DNA of 64,000 nt from Pseudomonadota bacterium (GTDB lineage Bacteria > Pseudomonadota > Alphaproteobacteria > Dongiales > Dongiaceae), in NCBI GenBank assembly GCA_021792365.1, contig JAJYUT010000001.1, positions 248,001 through 312,000 on the forward strand, given 5' to 3'. The notes below the pieces were generated by a model, which saw only the letters and a list, made by a program, of their open reading frames with translations, searched no databases and was not told where the DNA came from. Each line of letters opens with the position of its first letter. Position 1 is the first letter of the stretch. Positions 51,231-63,578 of this stretch are shown here, one piece after another. Position numbers and translations under genes: made by a program.

Positions 51231-52124
51231 ATGCCCCTCGCACCACCGCGCGGCATATCCCAGGAGATCACCGACGATCCGCCATTGTCGCCGGCTGGCG
51301 TCACGCCGTTCGGGTCGAGCTATCTGGGCTTCTTCCGGCTTGCCCTCTACGGCCTCGTCACGCTGGCGCTGACGCCGGTGCAGATTCTGGTGCTGCTGCT
51401 GGCGCGGCGCCTGTGGTGGGCGGTGCCTTACGCCTATCACAAGCTGTGCTGCCGGATCATGGGGCTCAACGTGCGTGTGGTCGGCAAGCCGGCGGAGGCG
51501 CGCCCGGTCCTGTTCGTCAGCAACCACGTCTCCTATCTCGACATCCCCGTGCTGGGCTCGCTGGTCCCGGTCTCCTTCGTCGCCAAGACGGAGGTGGCGC
51601 AGTGGCCGGGCTATGGCCTGCTCGCCAAGCTCCAGCGCACGGTGTTCGTCGACCGCCGCCGCAACACGACGCGCCAGCAGCGCGATTCGATTCATGCCCG
51701 GCTGATGGCGGGCGATGCGCTGGTGCTGTTTCCGGAAGGCACCTCCAACGACGGCAACCGCATCCTGCCGTTCCGCAGCGCCCTGCTGAGCGTGGCGGAA
51801 GCGACGTCGGGGGAGCGGCCGCTGGTGATCCAGCCGGTCTCCATCGCCTATACCAGCGTCAATGGCGTGGCGCTGGGTTGGGGCTTGCGGCCGCTGGTGG
51901 CGTGGTACGGCGGCATGGAACTGAGCGGGCATCTGTGGCGCTTCAGCCGGCTAGGCCGGATCGAGGTGGTTGTTCAGTTCCATGAGGAGGCCCGGCTCGG
52001 CGACTTCCCCTCGCGCAAGGAGTTGACGCGTCATTGCCACGAGGCGGTGGCCGGCGGGGTCGACCGGGCGCTTGGCGGCCGCCTGGCGCCGAACCTCGCG
52101 GTGCCGGAAAAGTATCAATTGTGA
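51231..52124 (+). CDS. olsA: Lyso-ornithine lipid O-acyltransferase OlsA (PlsC family)
   Basis: The 297-residue protein has an N-terminal membrane segment (LALYGLVTLALTPVQILVLL) and a PlsC domain. Motif I is NHVSYLD, where the catalytic His appears in FVSNHVSYLD. FPEGTSND is motif III. It adds the second acyl chain to lyso-ornithine lipid. Relatives also act on lysophosphatidic acid, but the tight link to olsB decides the call. ATG 51231 is chosen, as the longer frame from 51150 overlaps olsB. Confidence 0.9.
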   Translation: MPLAPPRGISQEITDDPPLSPAGVTPFGSSYLGFFRLALYGLVTLALTPVQILVLLLARRLWWAVPYAYHKLCCRIMGLNVRVVGKPAEARPVLFVSNHVSYLDIPVLGSLVPVSFVAKTEVAQWPGYGLLAKLQRTVFVDRRRNTTRQQRDSIHARLMAGDALVLFPEGTSNDGNRILPFRSALLSVAEATSGERPLVIQPVSIAYTSVNGVALGWGLRPLVAWYGGMELSGHLWRFSRLGRIEVVVQFHEEARLGDFPSRKELTRHCHEAVAGGVDRALGGRLAPNLAVPEKYQL

Positions 52125-52257
52125 CAGCGACTTAACACCGCTTGGCGGAACCCGGTAAATCGAGTACAGAGACGCCCCGCGCCGTGCTAGAGTGGGTCGC
52201 GGGCAATCACCCAGACGGAGCGGACAAGGCCGGACCTGACGGCCGGTCGTAACGGCA

Positions 52258-53682
52258 TTGGCGAAGAAGCTTTATATCAAGACCTATGGCTGCCAGATGA
52301 ACGTCTATGATTCCGCCCGCATGGCGGACGTTCTGGCGCCCCTTGGCTATGGCGCGGCCGAAAGCCCGGCCGATGCCGACATGGTCATCCTCAATACCTG
52401 TCACATCCGCGAGCGGGCGTCCGAGAAGGTCTTTTCCGAGCTTGGCCGCCTGCGCCAGGCGCGCGCCGAGCGGCGCGACGAGACCGGCGCGGACATGATC
52501 ATCGCGGTGGCCGGCTGCGTCGCCCAGGCGGAGGGCGCGGAGATCCTGCGCCGCGCCCCGGAAGTCGACATCGTGCTCGGCCCGCAGACTTATCATCGCC
52601 TGCCGGAGATGGTGGCCCGCGCCACCCGCGCCCGCAGCCTGAAGGACGGCAGGAAGCGACGCGGCGCCGGCGTGCTCGACACCGACTTCCCGCCCGAATC
52701 GAAGTTCGATCATTTGCCCGCTCCGGCCCCGGGGCAGGCGGTATCGGCGTTCCTCGCGGTCCAGGAAGGGTGCGACAAGTTCTGCACCTTCTGCGTCGTG
52801 CCCTATACGCGTGGCGCGGAGTTCTCGCGCCCGGTGGCGCAGATCGTCCAGGAGGCGCGCGCCCTGGTCGCCGCCGGCGGGCGCGAGATCACGTTGCTGG
52901 GCCAGAACGTCAACGCCTATCACGGCGAAGCGCCAAATGGATCCGAATGGGGCCTGGGCCGGCTGGTGCGGCACCTAGCCGAGGCGGTCGATGGCTTGCT
53001 GCGCATCCGCTACATGACTTCGCATCCGCGCGACATGGACGATGACCTGATCGCGGCTCATGCCGCGGTGCCGCAACTGATGCCGTTCCTGCATCTGCCC
53101 GTGCAGTCCGGCTCCGACCGCGTGCTCGAAGCCATGAACCGCCAGCACAAGGCGCGGCTGTTCTACCAGATCGTTGAACGCCTGCGCGCGGCGCGGCCGG
53201 ATCTCGCCCTCTCATCGGATTTCATCGTCGGCTTCCCCGGCGAGACCGAAGCCGACTTCGAGGCGACGCTGAAGCTGGTGGAGGAGGTCGGGTTTGCCCA
53301 GGCCTTCTCCTTCAAGTACAGCATCCGGCCCGGCACGCCGGGCGCGGCGATGGACAACCAGGTCGCCGAAGCGGTGAAGGACGAGCGCCTGCAGCGCCTG
53401 CAGGCCGTGTTGAACGCCCAGCAGGTCGCCTTCAACCGCGCGACGGTAGGGCGCGTCCTGCCGGTGCTGCTCGAGAAGCCGGGCCGACGCGCGGGCCAGC
53501 TCGTCGGGCGCTCGCCCCACCTGCAGGCGGTGCACGCGCCGGCGGATCAATCCGAAATCGGCACTGTTGTCGATCTGAGGATCGAGGATATCGGCCATTT
53601 CAGCCTGTCGGGCAGCCGCGTCCCGTCCGAACAAAGAGCAAGTCGTTCCACCTTCGATACCCTGCAAGAGGCCGTCGCTTGA
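52258..53682 (+). CDS. miaB: tRNA-2-methylthio-N6-dimethylallyladenosine synthase MiaB
   Basis: MiaB is a radical-SAM enzyme that adds a methylthio group to i6A37 of tRNAs. The 474-residue protein has three N-terminal cluster Cys (TYGCQMN, NTCHIRE, VAGCVAQ), the radical SAM motif [15 protein letters not shown] and a C-terminal TRAM domain. Translation must start at TTG 52258, since no ATG or GTG is in frame before [24 protein letters not shown] -10-like element at 52184-52193 could be its promoter. The stop overlaps the phoH start. Confidence 0.97.
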   Translation: MAKKLYIKTYGCQMNVYDSARMADVLAPLGYGAAESPADADMVILNTCHIRERASEKVFSELGRLRQARAERRDETGADMIIAVAGCVAQAEGAEILRRAPEVDIVLGPQTYHRLPEMVARATRARSLKDGRKRRGAGVLDTDFPPESKFDHLPAPAPGQAVSAFLAVQEGCDKFCTFCVVPYTRGAEFSRPVAQIVQEARALVAAGGREITLLGQNVNAYHGEAPNGSEWGLGRLVRHLAEAVDGLLRIRYMTSHPRDMDDDLIAAHAAVPQLMPFLHLPVQSGSDRVLEAMNRQHKARLFYQIVERLRAARPDLALSSDFIVGFPGETEADFEATLKLVEEVGFAQAFSFKYSIRPGTPGAAMDNQVAEAVKDERLQRLQAVLNAQQVAFNRATVGRVLPVLLEKPGRRAGQLVGRSPHLQAVHAPADQSEIGTVVDLRIEDIGHFSLSGSRVPSEQRASRSTFDTLQEAVA

Positions 53683-54746
53683 GCTTTCATCCCCTCGGTC
53701 ACGTCGCCCCGCCGGTCCATCTGCAATTCGACGACAACCGGCTGTTGCCGCTGCTGTTCGGGGAGCATGACCAGCACCTGGCGCGGCTGGAGCGGGAGCT
53801 GGGTGTTTCGATGGTCTCGCGCGGCAACCAGCTCATCATCTCCGGCGCCGAGGACAGCGTCGCGATCGCGCGCCAGATCCTGACCGGCCTCTATCAGCGC
53901 CTGAAGCGCGGCCAGGAGGTCGACAAGCACGACATTGATGCCGCCATCCGCCTGTCGCGGCAGGAGAATGAAGGGCGCGGCGACGACGGCGCGGAGCCGA
54001 ACCTGTTCGGCACCGGCACGGCCAAGGACGGCACGGCGATCAAGACGCAGAAGCGGCTGATCACGCCGCGCTCGCCCGCCCAGGCGCGCTATATCCGCTT
54101 GCTGCACGACCAGGAGCTGGTCTTCGGCATCGGTCCGGCCGGCACCGGCAAGACCTACCTCGCGGTCGCGGTAGCGGTCGCCATGCTGGCGAAGGGCACA
54201 GTGGACCGCATCGTCCTGTCACGGCCCGCGGTCGAGGCGGGCGAGCGCCTGGGCTTCCTGCCCGGCGATCTTCGCGACAAGGTCGACCCCTATCTGCGCC
54301 CGCTCTATGACGCGCTGCACGACATGATGCCGGGCGACCAGGTGATGAAGCGTCTCGCCAGCGGTGAGATCGAAGTGGCGCCGCTCGCCTTCATGCGCGG
54401 CCGCACGCTCGCGAACTCCTTCGTCATCCTGGACGAGGCGCAGAACACCTCGCCCATGCAGATGAAGATGTTTCTGACGCGCCTCGGCGAGAACTCGCGC
54501 ATGGCGGTGACCGGCGACCTGACCCAGATCGACCTGCCGCCGGGCCAGAAATCCGGCCTCAAGGACGCGCTCGAAGCGATCGAACACGTTGAAGGGGTCG
54601 GGACCGTCCGCTTCTCCGAGCGCGACGTCGTGCGCCATCACCTAGTGGCGCGGATCGTCGGCGCCTATGACGCACGCGACCGCAAGAAGTCCCGCCGCCC
54701 CGGCGCCGCGGCCGCCGAGGGTGGAGACAAGGAGGCGGGCGGCTGA
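53679..54746 (+). CDS. ybeZ: PhoH-like ATPase (YbeZ)
   Basis: The 355-residue protein contains an N-terminal KH-like region ([20 protein letters not shown]) and a PhoH ATPase core with Walker [15 protein letters not shown] and Walker [21 protein letters not shown] followed by [20 protein letters not shown]. YbeZ works with YbeY in rRNA processing and ribosome quality control. Translation starts at TTG 53679, overlapping the miaB stop. The order miaB-ybeZ-ybeY-corC-lnt is conserved in many proteobacteria. Confidence 0.95.
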   Translation: MSFHPLGHVAPPVHLQFDDNRLLPLLFGEHDQHLARLERELGVSMVSRGNQLIISGAEDSVAIARQILTGLYQRLKRGQEVDKHDIDAAIRLSRQENEGRGDDGAEPNLFGTGTAKDGTAIKTQKRLITPRSPAQARYIRLLHDQELVFGIGPAGTGKTYLAVAVAVAMLAKGTVDRIVLSRPAVEAGERLGFLPGDLRDKVDPYLRPLYDALHDMMPGDQVMKRLASGEIEVAPLAFMRGRTLANSFVILDEAQNTSPMQMKMFLTRLGENSRMAVTGDLTQIDLPPGQKSGLKDALEAIEHVEGVGTVRFSERDVVRHHLVARIVGAYDARDRKKSRRPGAAAAEGGDKEAGG

Positions 54747-54768
54747 CCGCCGCCCGGCGCGCCCAGAA

Positions 54769-55296
54769 ATGGCGGACCGACCTCGCCTCTCCATCGCCGT
54801 CGCGATCGAGGACCCTGGCTGGAGCAAGCTCGCGCCGGATGCCGCGCGCCTGCTGCGCCGGGCCGCGCGCGACGCGCTCGCCGAAGCGAAGGATGACGGC
54901 TGGACCGGCTCGCGCATTGGGCACGAGATCTCCTTCGTGCTGACCGACGACAAGCGCATGCGCGTTCTGAACCGCACCTATCGCGGCAAGGACAAGGCGA
55001 CCAACGTGCTCTCCTTCGCGGCGCTCGACGCTGCCATGTCTGGTTCCATGGGGCCGAAGGCCGGCACGCCCTGGCTGCTGGGCGATGTCGTGCTCGCCTC
55101 CGGCGTGGTCGCGCGCGAGGCGAAGGCGCAGCGCAAGACGATCACGCATCACCTGACGCATCTGGCGGTGCATGGCGTGCTGCACCTGCTGGGCTATGAT
55201 CACGAACACCAGAAGGATGCCGAAGCCATGGAAGCGCTGGAGGTCGCCGCGCTGGCAGGCATGGGCATCGCCAACCCGTATGAGCTGCGGCGATGA
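54769..55296 (+). CDS. ybeY: Endoribonuclease YbeY
   Basis: YbeY matures the 3' end of 16S rRNA and takes part in 70S quality control. The 175-residue protein has the zinc motif HLAVHGVLHLLGYDHEHQ (H-x3-H-x5-H) and FVLTDDKRMRVLNRTYRGKD upstream. ATG 54769 is chosen, since the longer frame from 54667 lies over the end of phoH. The end overlaps the start of the CorC-like gene by four bases. Confidence 0.96.
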   Translation: MADRPRLSIAVAIEDPGWSKLAPDAARLLRRAARDALAEAKDDGWTGSRIGHEISFVLTDDKRMRVLNRTYRGKDKATNVLSFAALDAAMSGSMGPKAGTPWLLGDVVLASGVVAREAKAQRKTITHHLTHLAVHGVLHLLGYDHEHQKDAEAMEALEVAALAGMGIANPYELRR

Positions 55297-56177
55297 GCGA
55301 ACTCACCACCGACGAAAGACAGAAAAGGGGACTGCGCGGGCTGTTCCGATTCCTCAGGCGGCGCAACAGCGAGGAGGCGCTGCGCGAGGCGATCGAGGAA
55401 CTGATCGAGGAGAGCGAAACGACGGATGCCGACCAGCCGGGCGCCGGCGAATCATCGCTGCTTCTCAACATCCTCAAGCTTGGCGAGAAGACCGCCTATG
55501 ACGTGATGACGCCGCGCGTCGACATCCGCGCCGCGCCGGAGGACATCGATTTCCGCGGCCTGATCCAGTTGCTGCGCGAGCACGGCCATTCGCGCGTGCC
55601 GATCTATCGCAATGATCTCGACGAGGTCATCGGCATCGTCCACATCAAGGACGTGCTGCCCTATATCTTCGAGCCGGACAGCTTCCAGCTCCAGAAGATC
55701 ATGCGCGCGCCGATGTTCGTGGCGCCCTCCATCCGCGTGCTCGACCTGCTGCTGCAGATGCGCCTCTCGCGCGCCCATATCGCGCTGGTGGTCGACGAGT
55801 TCGGCGGCATCGACGGTCTGGTCACGATCGAGGACCTGGTCGAGGAGATCATCGGCGAGATCGAGGACGAGCACGACATCGTGCGCGGGCCGAGCCTGGT
55901 GCAGCGCCCGGACGGCACCTGGCTCGCCGATGCGCGCACGACCATCGAGGAGTTCGAGCAGCGGGTGGGCCCGGTCCTGACCGAGGAAGAGCGCATGCAC
56001 GACATCGATACGCTGGGCGGGCTTGTCATGTCGCTGACCGACCGCGTGCCCTCGCGCGGCGAACTGGTGACTCATGCGTCGGGCATCGCCTTCGAGGTAA
56101 TCGACGCCGATCCGCGCCGGATCAAGCGCCTGCGCGTCCGCAACGCCAAGCCGCTCGCGGCGACCGAGCGCGCGTGA
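55293..56177 (+). CDS. corC: CorC/HlyC-type CBS-domain protein
   Basis: The 294-residue soluble protein has two CBS domains (about residues 70-190: YDVMTPRVDIRAAPEDIDFR, then GHSRVPIYRNDLDEVIGIVH and FGGIDGLVTIEDLVEEIIGE) and a C-terminal CorC_HlyC domain (about 205-285). It lacks the N-terminal membrane domain of larger family members. CorC is associated with magnesium and cobalt efflux. The genes on both sides overlap it, so this is part of the miaB-lnt operon. Confidence 0.93.
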   Translation: MSELTTDERQKRGLRGLFRFLRRRNSEEALREAIEELIEESETTDADQPGAGESSLLLNILKLGEKTAYDVMTPRVDIRAAPEDIDFRGLIQLLREHGHSRVPIYRNDLDEVIGIVHIKDVLPYIFEPDSFQLQKIMRAPMFVAPSIRVLDLLLQMRLSRAHIALVVDEFGGIDGLVTIEDLVEEIIGEIEDEHDIVRGPSLVQRPDGTWLADARTTIEEFEQRVGPVLTEEERMHDIDTLGGLVMSLTDRVPSRGELVTHASGIAFEVIDADPRRIKRLRVRNAKPLAATERA

Positions 56178-57787
56178 TGGCGGAAATCGCGTTGAGAGAC
56201 ATCCCGCAGCGCGCTGGCGCTTCGGGCTTCGCGGGCCGTTGCCAAGCCTGGTTCCGGCAACGCGGGCGATGGGCGCGGCGGCTGATCCTGATGACCTGCG
56301 GCGCGCTCGCCGCGCTCGCCTTCCCACCGGTCCATGCGCTGCCGCTGTTCGCGATCGGCTTGGTCGCGCTGATCTGGGCCGCGGAGATCGCGGAGAGCCG
56401 CCGCGCGGCGTTCGCCGCAGGCTGGTGGTGGGGCTTCGGCCATTGCCTTGCGGGATTCTTCTGGATCGCCAACTCGTTCCTGATCGACCCGGTGCGGTTC
56501 GGCTGGATGGTGCCGCCGGTGATCGCGGGCCTCGCCGCCTATATGGCGGTCTATCCCGCGCTGGCGGTGGCCGCGGCCTGGCAGCGCGGCACATCGGCCC
56601 TCGCCCGCGTGCTGCTGCTCGCCGCCACCTGGACCATCGCCGAGTGGCTGCGCGGCCATCTCTTCACGGGGTTTCCGTGGAATCTCGCCGCCTATGTGTG
56701 GAGCCTCGACGTCTCCATGATGCAGTCGGCAGCGCTCTGGGGCGCGTGGGGCCTGAGCTTCGTCACGATTTTGCTGTGCGGCCTGTTATCGCTGATCGGG
56801 CGCGGCGACCGCGGCACCGGCCTGCGTGCGGCGGGAGCATTCGTGGTGATGCTCGGTGCGCTCTATGGCTACGGCACCTTGCGACTGGCCGCCAGCGCGG
56901 CCCCCGATGCGGGCGGTGTCACGCTCCGCCTGGTGCAAGGCAATATCGATCAGTGGGCGAAGCTGACCGGGGCCCATCGCGACCGCGACATCGCGCAGCA
57001 CCTGAGGCTGAGCGTCCTGACGCCGGGCATCGAAAAGGTGCGCGCGGTGATCTGGCCGGAGACAGCGGCCACCATCTTCCTCGATCGCAGCGCTGAGTGG
57101 CGCAGCTATGTCGCCGCGGCCGCGCCGCCGGACGGACTGCTCATCACCGGCACGTTGCGCGGCGATCCGCCGCAAGGCGAGCCCGAGCGCTATTGGAATT
57201 CGCTGGCGGTCATCGATCCTGAAGCGCGGATCGTCGCCACGGCCGACAAGTTCCACTTGGTCCCGCTTGGCGAATACATCCCCATGCGGGATATCCTCGG
57301 TCCATTCATCACCAAGCTGACCGCCGGCGCCGGCGATTTCTCCGCCGGGCCGGGCCCGGTCACCGTGCGCGCGCCGGGTTTGCCATCCTTCAGTCCCCTC
57401 ATCTGCTACGAGGTCATCTTCCCGGGAGCGGTAAGCGATCCGGAGGATCGGCCCGATTGGCTGCTCAATGTGACGAATGACGGATGGTTCGGCCAGTCGC
57501 CGGGACCATATCAGCATTTCGCTACCGCGCGGTTCCGCGCGGTAGAGGAAGGCCTGCCGCTGGCGCGCGCGGCGAATACCGGCATCTCTGGCATGGTGGA
57601 TTCATTCGGCCGCGTCACCGCCGCGCTTCCCCTGGGAACTGAAGGAGCGGTTGATGTGTTGCTCCCAGCGCCGCTTGCCCCAACACTCTTTGCGCGCACC
57701 GGTCTATTGGTGCCAAGCGCACTTGTTCTCGTGGCGTTGGTGGCTGGGGTTGGATTTGTCATGCGCGGAAATCGTCGCCGGGTGTAA
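56174..57787 (+). CDS. lnt: Apolipoprotein N-acyltransferase
   Basis: Lnt adds the third acyl chain to outer-membrane lipoproteins. The 537-residue protein has about six N-terminal membrane segments and a C-terminal nitrilase-like domain. The catalytic Glu lies in VIWPETAATIF, the Lys in ATADKFHLVPLGEYIP and the Cys in LICYEVIFPGA. Translation may begin at GTG 56174 or ATG 56177. The window encodes several lipoproteins that would be its substrates. A final membrane segment (LLVPSALVLVALVAGVGFVM) anchors the C-terminus. Confidence 0.96.
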   Translation: MMAEIALRDIPQRAGASGFAGRCQAWFRQRGRWARRLILMTCGALAALAFPPVHALPLFAIGLVALIWAAEIAESRRAAFAAGWWWGFGHCLAGFFWIANSFLIDPVRFGWMVPPVIAGLAAYMAVYPALAVAAAWQRGTSALARVLLLAATWTIAEWLRGHLFTGFPWNLAAYVWSLDVSMMQSAALWGAWGLSFVTILLCGLLSLIGRGDRGTGLRAAGAFVVMLGALYGYGTLRLAASAAPDAGGVTLRLVQGNIDQWAKLTGAHRDRDIAQHLRLSVLTPGIEKVRAVIWPETAATIFLDRSAEWRSYVAAAAPPDGLLITGTLRGDPPQGEPERYWNSLAVIDPEARIVATADKFHLVPLGEYIPMRDILGPFITKLTAGAGDFSAGPGPVTVRAPGLPSFSPLICYEVIFPGAVSDPEDRPDWLLNVTNDGWFGQSPGPYQHFATARFRAVEEGLPLARAANTGISGMVDSFGRVTAALPLGTEGAVDVLLPAPLAPTLFARTGLLVPSALVLVALVAGVGFVMRGNRRRV

Positions 57788-57878
57788 TCTGGCCGAACCC
57801 AGCCCGCGACGCCGACCGCGGAGCACCATCACCTGGGCGAGACCACCCGGTCCGACTACCTCCTATACTTGTGATGGG

Positions 57879-57907
57879 TTGTTTCGTCCCGAAAAAGCGA
57901 GAATATA
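57879..57907 (+). promoter_or_regulatory. Predicted promoter of the XRE regulator gene
   Basis: TTGTTT (57879-57884) and AATATA (57902-57907) are 17 bases apart. The predicted start site falls at or very near the ATG at 57914, so the mRNA may be leaderless or translation may begin further in. Confidence 0.4.
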
Positions 57908-57913
57908 GAAATC

Positions 57914-58417
57914 ATGCAATCCCTTAAAAATGAGTCGAAAGAGTCCAGAAAAATGGCGCGACCACGCAAATCGTCCGGCCGCATGGCGAGTAAAGGATTC
58001 CCCAATCCGATCGATGTTCACGTCGGTAGTCGCATCCGCCTGCGGCGTACTTTGCTGGGCATGAGCCAGGAGAAGCTGGCCGAAGCCATCGGCCTTACCT
58101 TCCAGCAGGTGCAGAAATACGAGCGTGGCGCGAATCGCGTCGGCTCCAGCCGATTGTTCGATCTGTCGCGCGTGCTGGATGTCCCGGTCTCGTATTTTTT
58201 CGAGGACATGGCACCCGGCGTGCAGGACAAGACGCCGTCCAAGCTCATGGGCCTGGCGCATCCGCCGGCTCCCGATTATGAGCCGGACCCGATGGCCAAG
58301 CGTGAGACTTTGGAGCTCGTGCGGGCCTACTACAAGATTGGCGATCCCGCCGTCCGCAAGCGCATCTTCGAGCTGACCAAGTCGATCGCGAAGTCCTATC
58401 GCGACGATGAGGAGTAA
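57914..58417 (+). CDS. XRE-family transcriptional regulator
   Basis: The 167-residue protein has an HTH_3 domain (about residues 35-95: VGSRIRLRRTLLGMSQEKLA, IGLTFQQVQKYERGANRVGS, then SRLFDLSRVLDVPVSYFFED). A C-terminal helical region ends DPAVRKRIFELTKSIAKSY. A conserved regulator of this type sits upstream of metK in many alphaproteobacteria, suggesting a link to methionine or SAM metabolism, but its targets are not known to me. No ribosome binding site precedes ATG 57914. The start could also be ATG 57953 (MARPRKSSGR). Confidence 0.88.
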   Translation: MQSLKNESKESRKMARPRKSSGRMASKGFPNPIDVHVGSRIRLRRTLLGMSQEKLAEAIGLTFQQVQKYERGANRVGSSRLFDLSRVLDVPVSYFFEDMAPGVQDKTPSKLMGLAHPPAPDYEPDPMAKRETLELVRAYYKIGDPAVRKRIFELTKSIAKSYRDDEE

Positions 58418-58447
58418 TTAACAGCGCCAGCGAGTAATTCAGTGCAA

Positions 58448-58536
58448 CCGGCGCTTGACCGGTCGGTTTCGCTCAACCAATATCCCCGCCACCCGACGCG
58501 CCGGGCTCGCCACAGGGCGGTCCGGCGTGTCGTTTT
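58448..58536 (+). promoter_or_regulatory. Candidate regulated leader of metK (hairpin with T tract and competing pairing)
   Basis: A near-perfect stem (58495-58504 with 58522-58531) contains an inner CGCC/GGCG pairing and is followed by TTTT at 58533-58536, as in an intrinsic terminator. CCGGCGC at 58448-58454 is fully complementary to GCGCCGG at 58498-58504 inside the 5' arm and could act as an antiterminator. A GGTT/AACC hairpin lies between. Alternatively, TTGACC (58455) and CAATAT (58478), 17 bases apart, may be the metK promoter, in which case the hairpin is at the mRNA 5' end. No known SAM riboswitch is recognised. Confidence 0.5.
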
Positions 58537-58569
58537 GCCGTGACATCCCAGAGGTCTAAGGGGCGAGCC

Positions 58570-59739
58570 TTGTCCAAGAAATCCTACCTGTTCACCAGCG
58601 AGAGCGTTTCCGAAGGGCATCCGGACAAGGTCTGCGACCGAATCTCGGATTCGATCGTCGATGCCTTCCTTGCCGCCGATCCCGAGGCGCGAGTCGCGGT
58701 CGAGACGCTCTGCACCACCAATCGCGTGGTGATGGCCGGCGAGGTGCGCGGGCCCAAGAGCGTGACGCACGACGTCATGAGGGAATGCGCGCGCAACGCC
58801 ATCAAGGACATCGGCTACGACCAGGCCGGCTTCAGCTGGAAGACCGCCGAGATCGATTGCTACGTGCATGCGCAATCCGCCGACATCGCGCAGGGCGTCG
58901 ACGCCGCCGGCAACAAGGACGAGGGCGCGGGCGACCAGGGCATCATGTTCGGGCATGCGGTGAACGAGACCGAGCACCTGATGCCGGCGCCGATCTATTT
59001 CGCCCATCGCATCCTGCATCTGCTGTCCGAGGCGCGCCGCTCCGGCAAGGAAAAGGGCCTCGGCCCCGACGCCAAGAGCCAGGTGACCCTGCTCTATGAG
59101 AACGGGAAGCCGGTGAAGGCGACCTCCGTCGTCGTCTCCACGCAGCACGCGGAAGGTCTCGACCAGGCTGCGGTGCGCGAGATCGTGCGCCCCTATGTGA
59201 AGCAGATTCTGCCCGACGGGTGGATGTGCCCCGAGAACGAGTTCTATGTGAACCCCACCGGCCGCTTCGTGATCGGCGGTCCGGACGGCGATGCCGGCCT
59301 CACCGGCCGCAAGATCATCGTCGACACCTATGGCGGCGCGGCGCCGCATGGCGGCGGCGCCTTCTCCGGCAAGGATCCTACCAAGGTGGACCGCTCGGCC
59401 GCCTATGCCGCGCGCTACCTGGCGAAGAACGTGGTCGGCGCCAAGCTGGCCGACAAGTGCACCATCCAGCTCTCCTATGCGATCGGCGTCTCCAAGCCGC
59501 TGTCGGTCTATATCAACACCTACGGCACCGGCCGGGTAGATGAGGAGAAGCTCATCAAGACGCTGACGGAGATGATGGATCTGAGCCCGCGCGGCATCCG
59601 CCAGCATCTGAGGCTCAATCGGCCGATCTATGCGCGCACGGCTGCCTACGGTCACTTCGGCCATGCGCCGGAGGCCGATGGCGGCTTTTCGTGGGAGAGG
59701 CTGGATTTGGTCACCGGGCTGCAATCCGCCTTCAACTGA
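58570..59739 (+). CDS. metK: S-adenosylmethionine synthetase
   Basis: MetK makes SAM from methionine and ATP in the cytoplasm. The 389-residue protein begins at TTG 58570 ([20 protein letters not shown]) with AAGGGG seven bases upstream. Signatures include [12 protein letters not shown] and the P-loop-like [20 protein letters not shown]. Length and motifs are normal. A terminator-like hairpin lies only about 35 bases before the start. trmB follows 20 bases after the stop and is probably cotranscribed. Confidence 0.98.
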   Translation: MSKKSYLFTSESVSEGHPDKVCDRISDSIVDAFLAADPEARVAVETLCTTNRVVMAGEVRGPKSVTHDVMRECARNAIKDIGYDQAGFSWKTAEIDCYVHAQSADIAQGVDAAGNKDEGAGDQGIMFGHAVNETEHLMPAPIYFAHRILHLLSEARRSGKEKGLGPDAKSQVTLLYENGKPVKATSVVVSTQHAEGLDQAAVREIVRPYVKQILPDGWMCPENEFYVNPTGRFVIGGPDGDAGLTGRKIIVDTYGGAAPHGGGAFSGKDPTKVDRSAAYAARYLAKNVVGAKLADKCTIQLSYAIGVSKPLSVYINTYGTGRVDEEKLIKTLTEMMDLSPRGIRQHLRLNRPIYARTAAYGHFGHAPEADGGFSWERLDLVTGLQSAFN

Positions 59740-59759
59740 CAGCGTTCCCCATCGCGCCG

Positions 59760-60476
59760 ATGAAACCGGATCGCACGACGATGCCGGAAGCCAGATGCAT
59801 CGAGGACCGGCGCTTCTATGGACGGCGCAAGGGGCGGCCACTCCGCAAGGGGCAGCAGCACCATGTCGATACGCTGCTGCCGCGCCTCGCCATCGCCTTG
59901 CCCGCCTCCGGCAAGGTCGATCCGCGCTCGCTGTTCGCGCACGCGCCCGAGCATGTCTGGCTCGAGATCGGCTTCGGGGGCGGAGAGCATCTCGCCGAGC
60001 AGGCGCGCGCTCACCCCGAGGCCGGGCTGATCGGCTGCGAGGTGTTCCTGAACGGCATCGCCACCCTGCTGGCGCAGGTCTCCGCGCTGGGCTTGTCGAA
60101 CGTCCGGATCCATCCGGAGGATGCCCGCGACCTGCTGGATGTGCTGCCGGACGCCTCCTTGGACCGCGTGTTCCTGCTCTTTCCCGATCCGTGGCCGAAG
60201 CGGCGCCATGCCGACCGGCGTTTCATCCAGCCAGCCAATCTCGACCTTCTGGCCCGCCTCATGAAACCGGGCGCCGAGTTCCGGGTCGCCAGCGACGACC
60301 CGACCTATATCGGCTGGGCCCTTGCCCATCTGGTGCGTCATCCCGCCTTCGCCTGGACCGCCCGGGGGCCGGGGGATTGGCGCGCAAGACCCGCCGATTG
60401 GCCGGCAACCCGGTATGAATCCAAGGCGCTGCGCGAGGGGCGCCAGCCGGTCTTCATGCGTTTTGCCCGCGTCTAG
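59760..60476 (+). CDS. trmB: tRNA (guanine-N7)-methyltransferase
   Basis: TrmB methylates G46 of tRNAs with SAM. The 238-residue protein shows RFYGRRKGRPLRKGQQ, the SAM loop LEIGFGGGEHL, and the substrate motif LLFPDPWPKRRHADRRFIQP. ATG 59760 is preferred, as the longer frame overlaps metK. It uses the product of the preceding gene (SAM), which fits its place. The length is typical. Confidence 0.96.
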   Translation: MKPDRTTMPEARCIEDRRFYGRRKGRPLRKGQQHHVDTLLPRLAIALPASGKVDPRSLFAHAPEHVWLEIGFGGGEHLAEQARAHPEAGLIGCEVFLNGIATLLAQVSALGLSNVRIHPEDARDLLDVLPDASLDRVFLLFPDPWPKRRHADRRFIQPANLDLLARLMKPGAEFRVASDDPTYIGWALAHLVRHPAFAWTARGPGDWRARPADWPATRYESKALREGRQPVFMRFARV

Positions 60477-60538
60477 AGCTCGCGGCCTTATATCCGGCAC
60501 CTTGAATTGTCGGGGCCGCCACCCGAGACTCTAGGATC

Positions 60539-63004
<2,466 letters not shown>

Positions 63005-63022
63005 GCCTATGGCGTTCGGCGC

Positions 63023-63418
63023 ATGACGGGAGAATCGCTGCGCCTCGACAAGTGGCTGTGGTATGCGCGCTTCGTGAAGACGCGCTCGCTTGCCACCCGG
63101 CTGGTGATCGATGGCCGCATGCGTATCAACGGCGCGCTGACCCGGAAGGCGCATTACGCGATCAAGTCCGGCGATGTACTGACCTTTCCCCTGGGCCCGC
63201 ATATCCGCGTCATTAAGGTGCTGGCCTTGGGAAGCCGGCGCGGACCGGCAACGGAGGCGCAAGCGCTCTACGAGGACCTCGATCCGCCCCGGGCGCCAGC
63301 GTCGCAACACGCTGCCGCGCCGGCAACCTTCGAGCAGCGCAGTCCGGGCGCGGGCCGCCCAAGCAAGCGCGACGGCCGCAAGATCGCGCAACTGAAGTCG
63401 GGTGAGCCGCACGGATGA
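63023..63418 (+). CDS. S4-domain RNA-binding protein (Hsp15-like)
   Basis: The 131-residue protein begins with an S4 domain (SLRLDKWLWYARFVKTRSLA, then GRMRINGALTRKAHYAIKSG). A basic tail with GRPSKRDGRKIAQLK follows. Hsp15/HslR binds stalled 50S subunits that carry nascent chains. It lies 18 bases after the helicase gene and could be cotranscribed with it, suggesting a shared part in RNA or ribosome quality control. The ATG has a weak ribosome binding site. Confidence 0.88.
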   Translation: MTGESLRLDKWLWYARFVKTRSLATRLVIDGRMRINGALTRKAHYAIKSGDVLTFPLGPHIRVIKVLALGSRRGPATEAQALYEDLDPPRAPASQHAAAPATFEQRSPGAGRPSKRDGRKIAQLKSGEPHG

Positions 63419-63578
63419 GATGAGACATGCGAAATGACACATGCGAGGCGCGCCGTAGCGCGGGCTACGCTGTGCGCTCTGGACGCGGTGTTGCATGGCC
63501 CCATCCGGCTGTGCTAACTCCGCGCCGATTGAACGCGGGTGCCAGGTATTTCACACCGCCGAGTGACGGAGTCGATTG

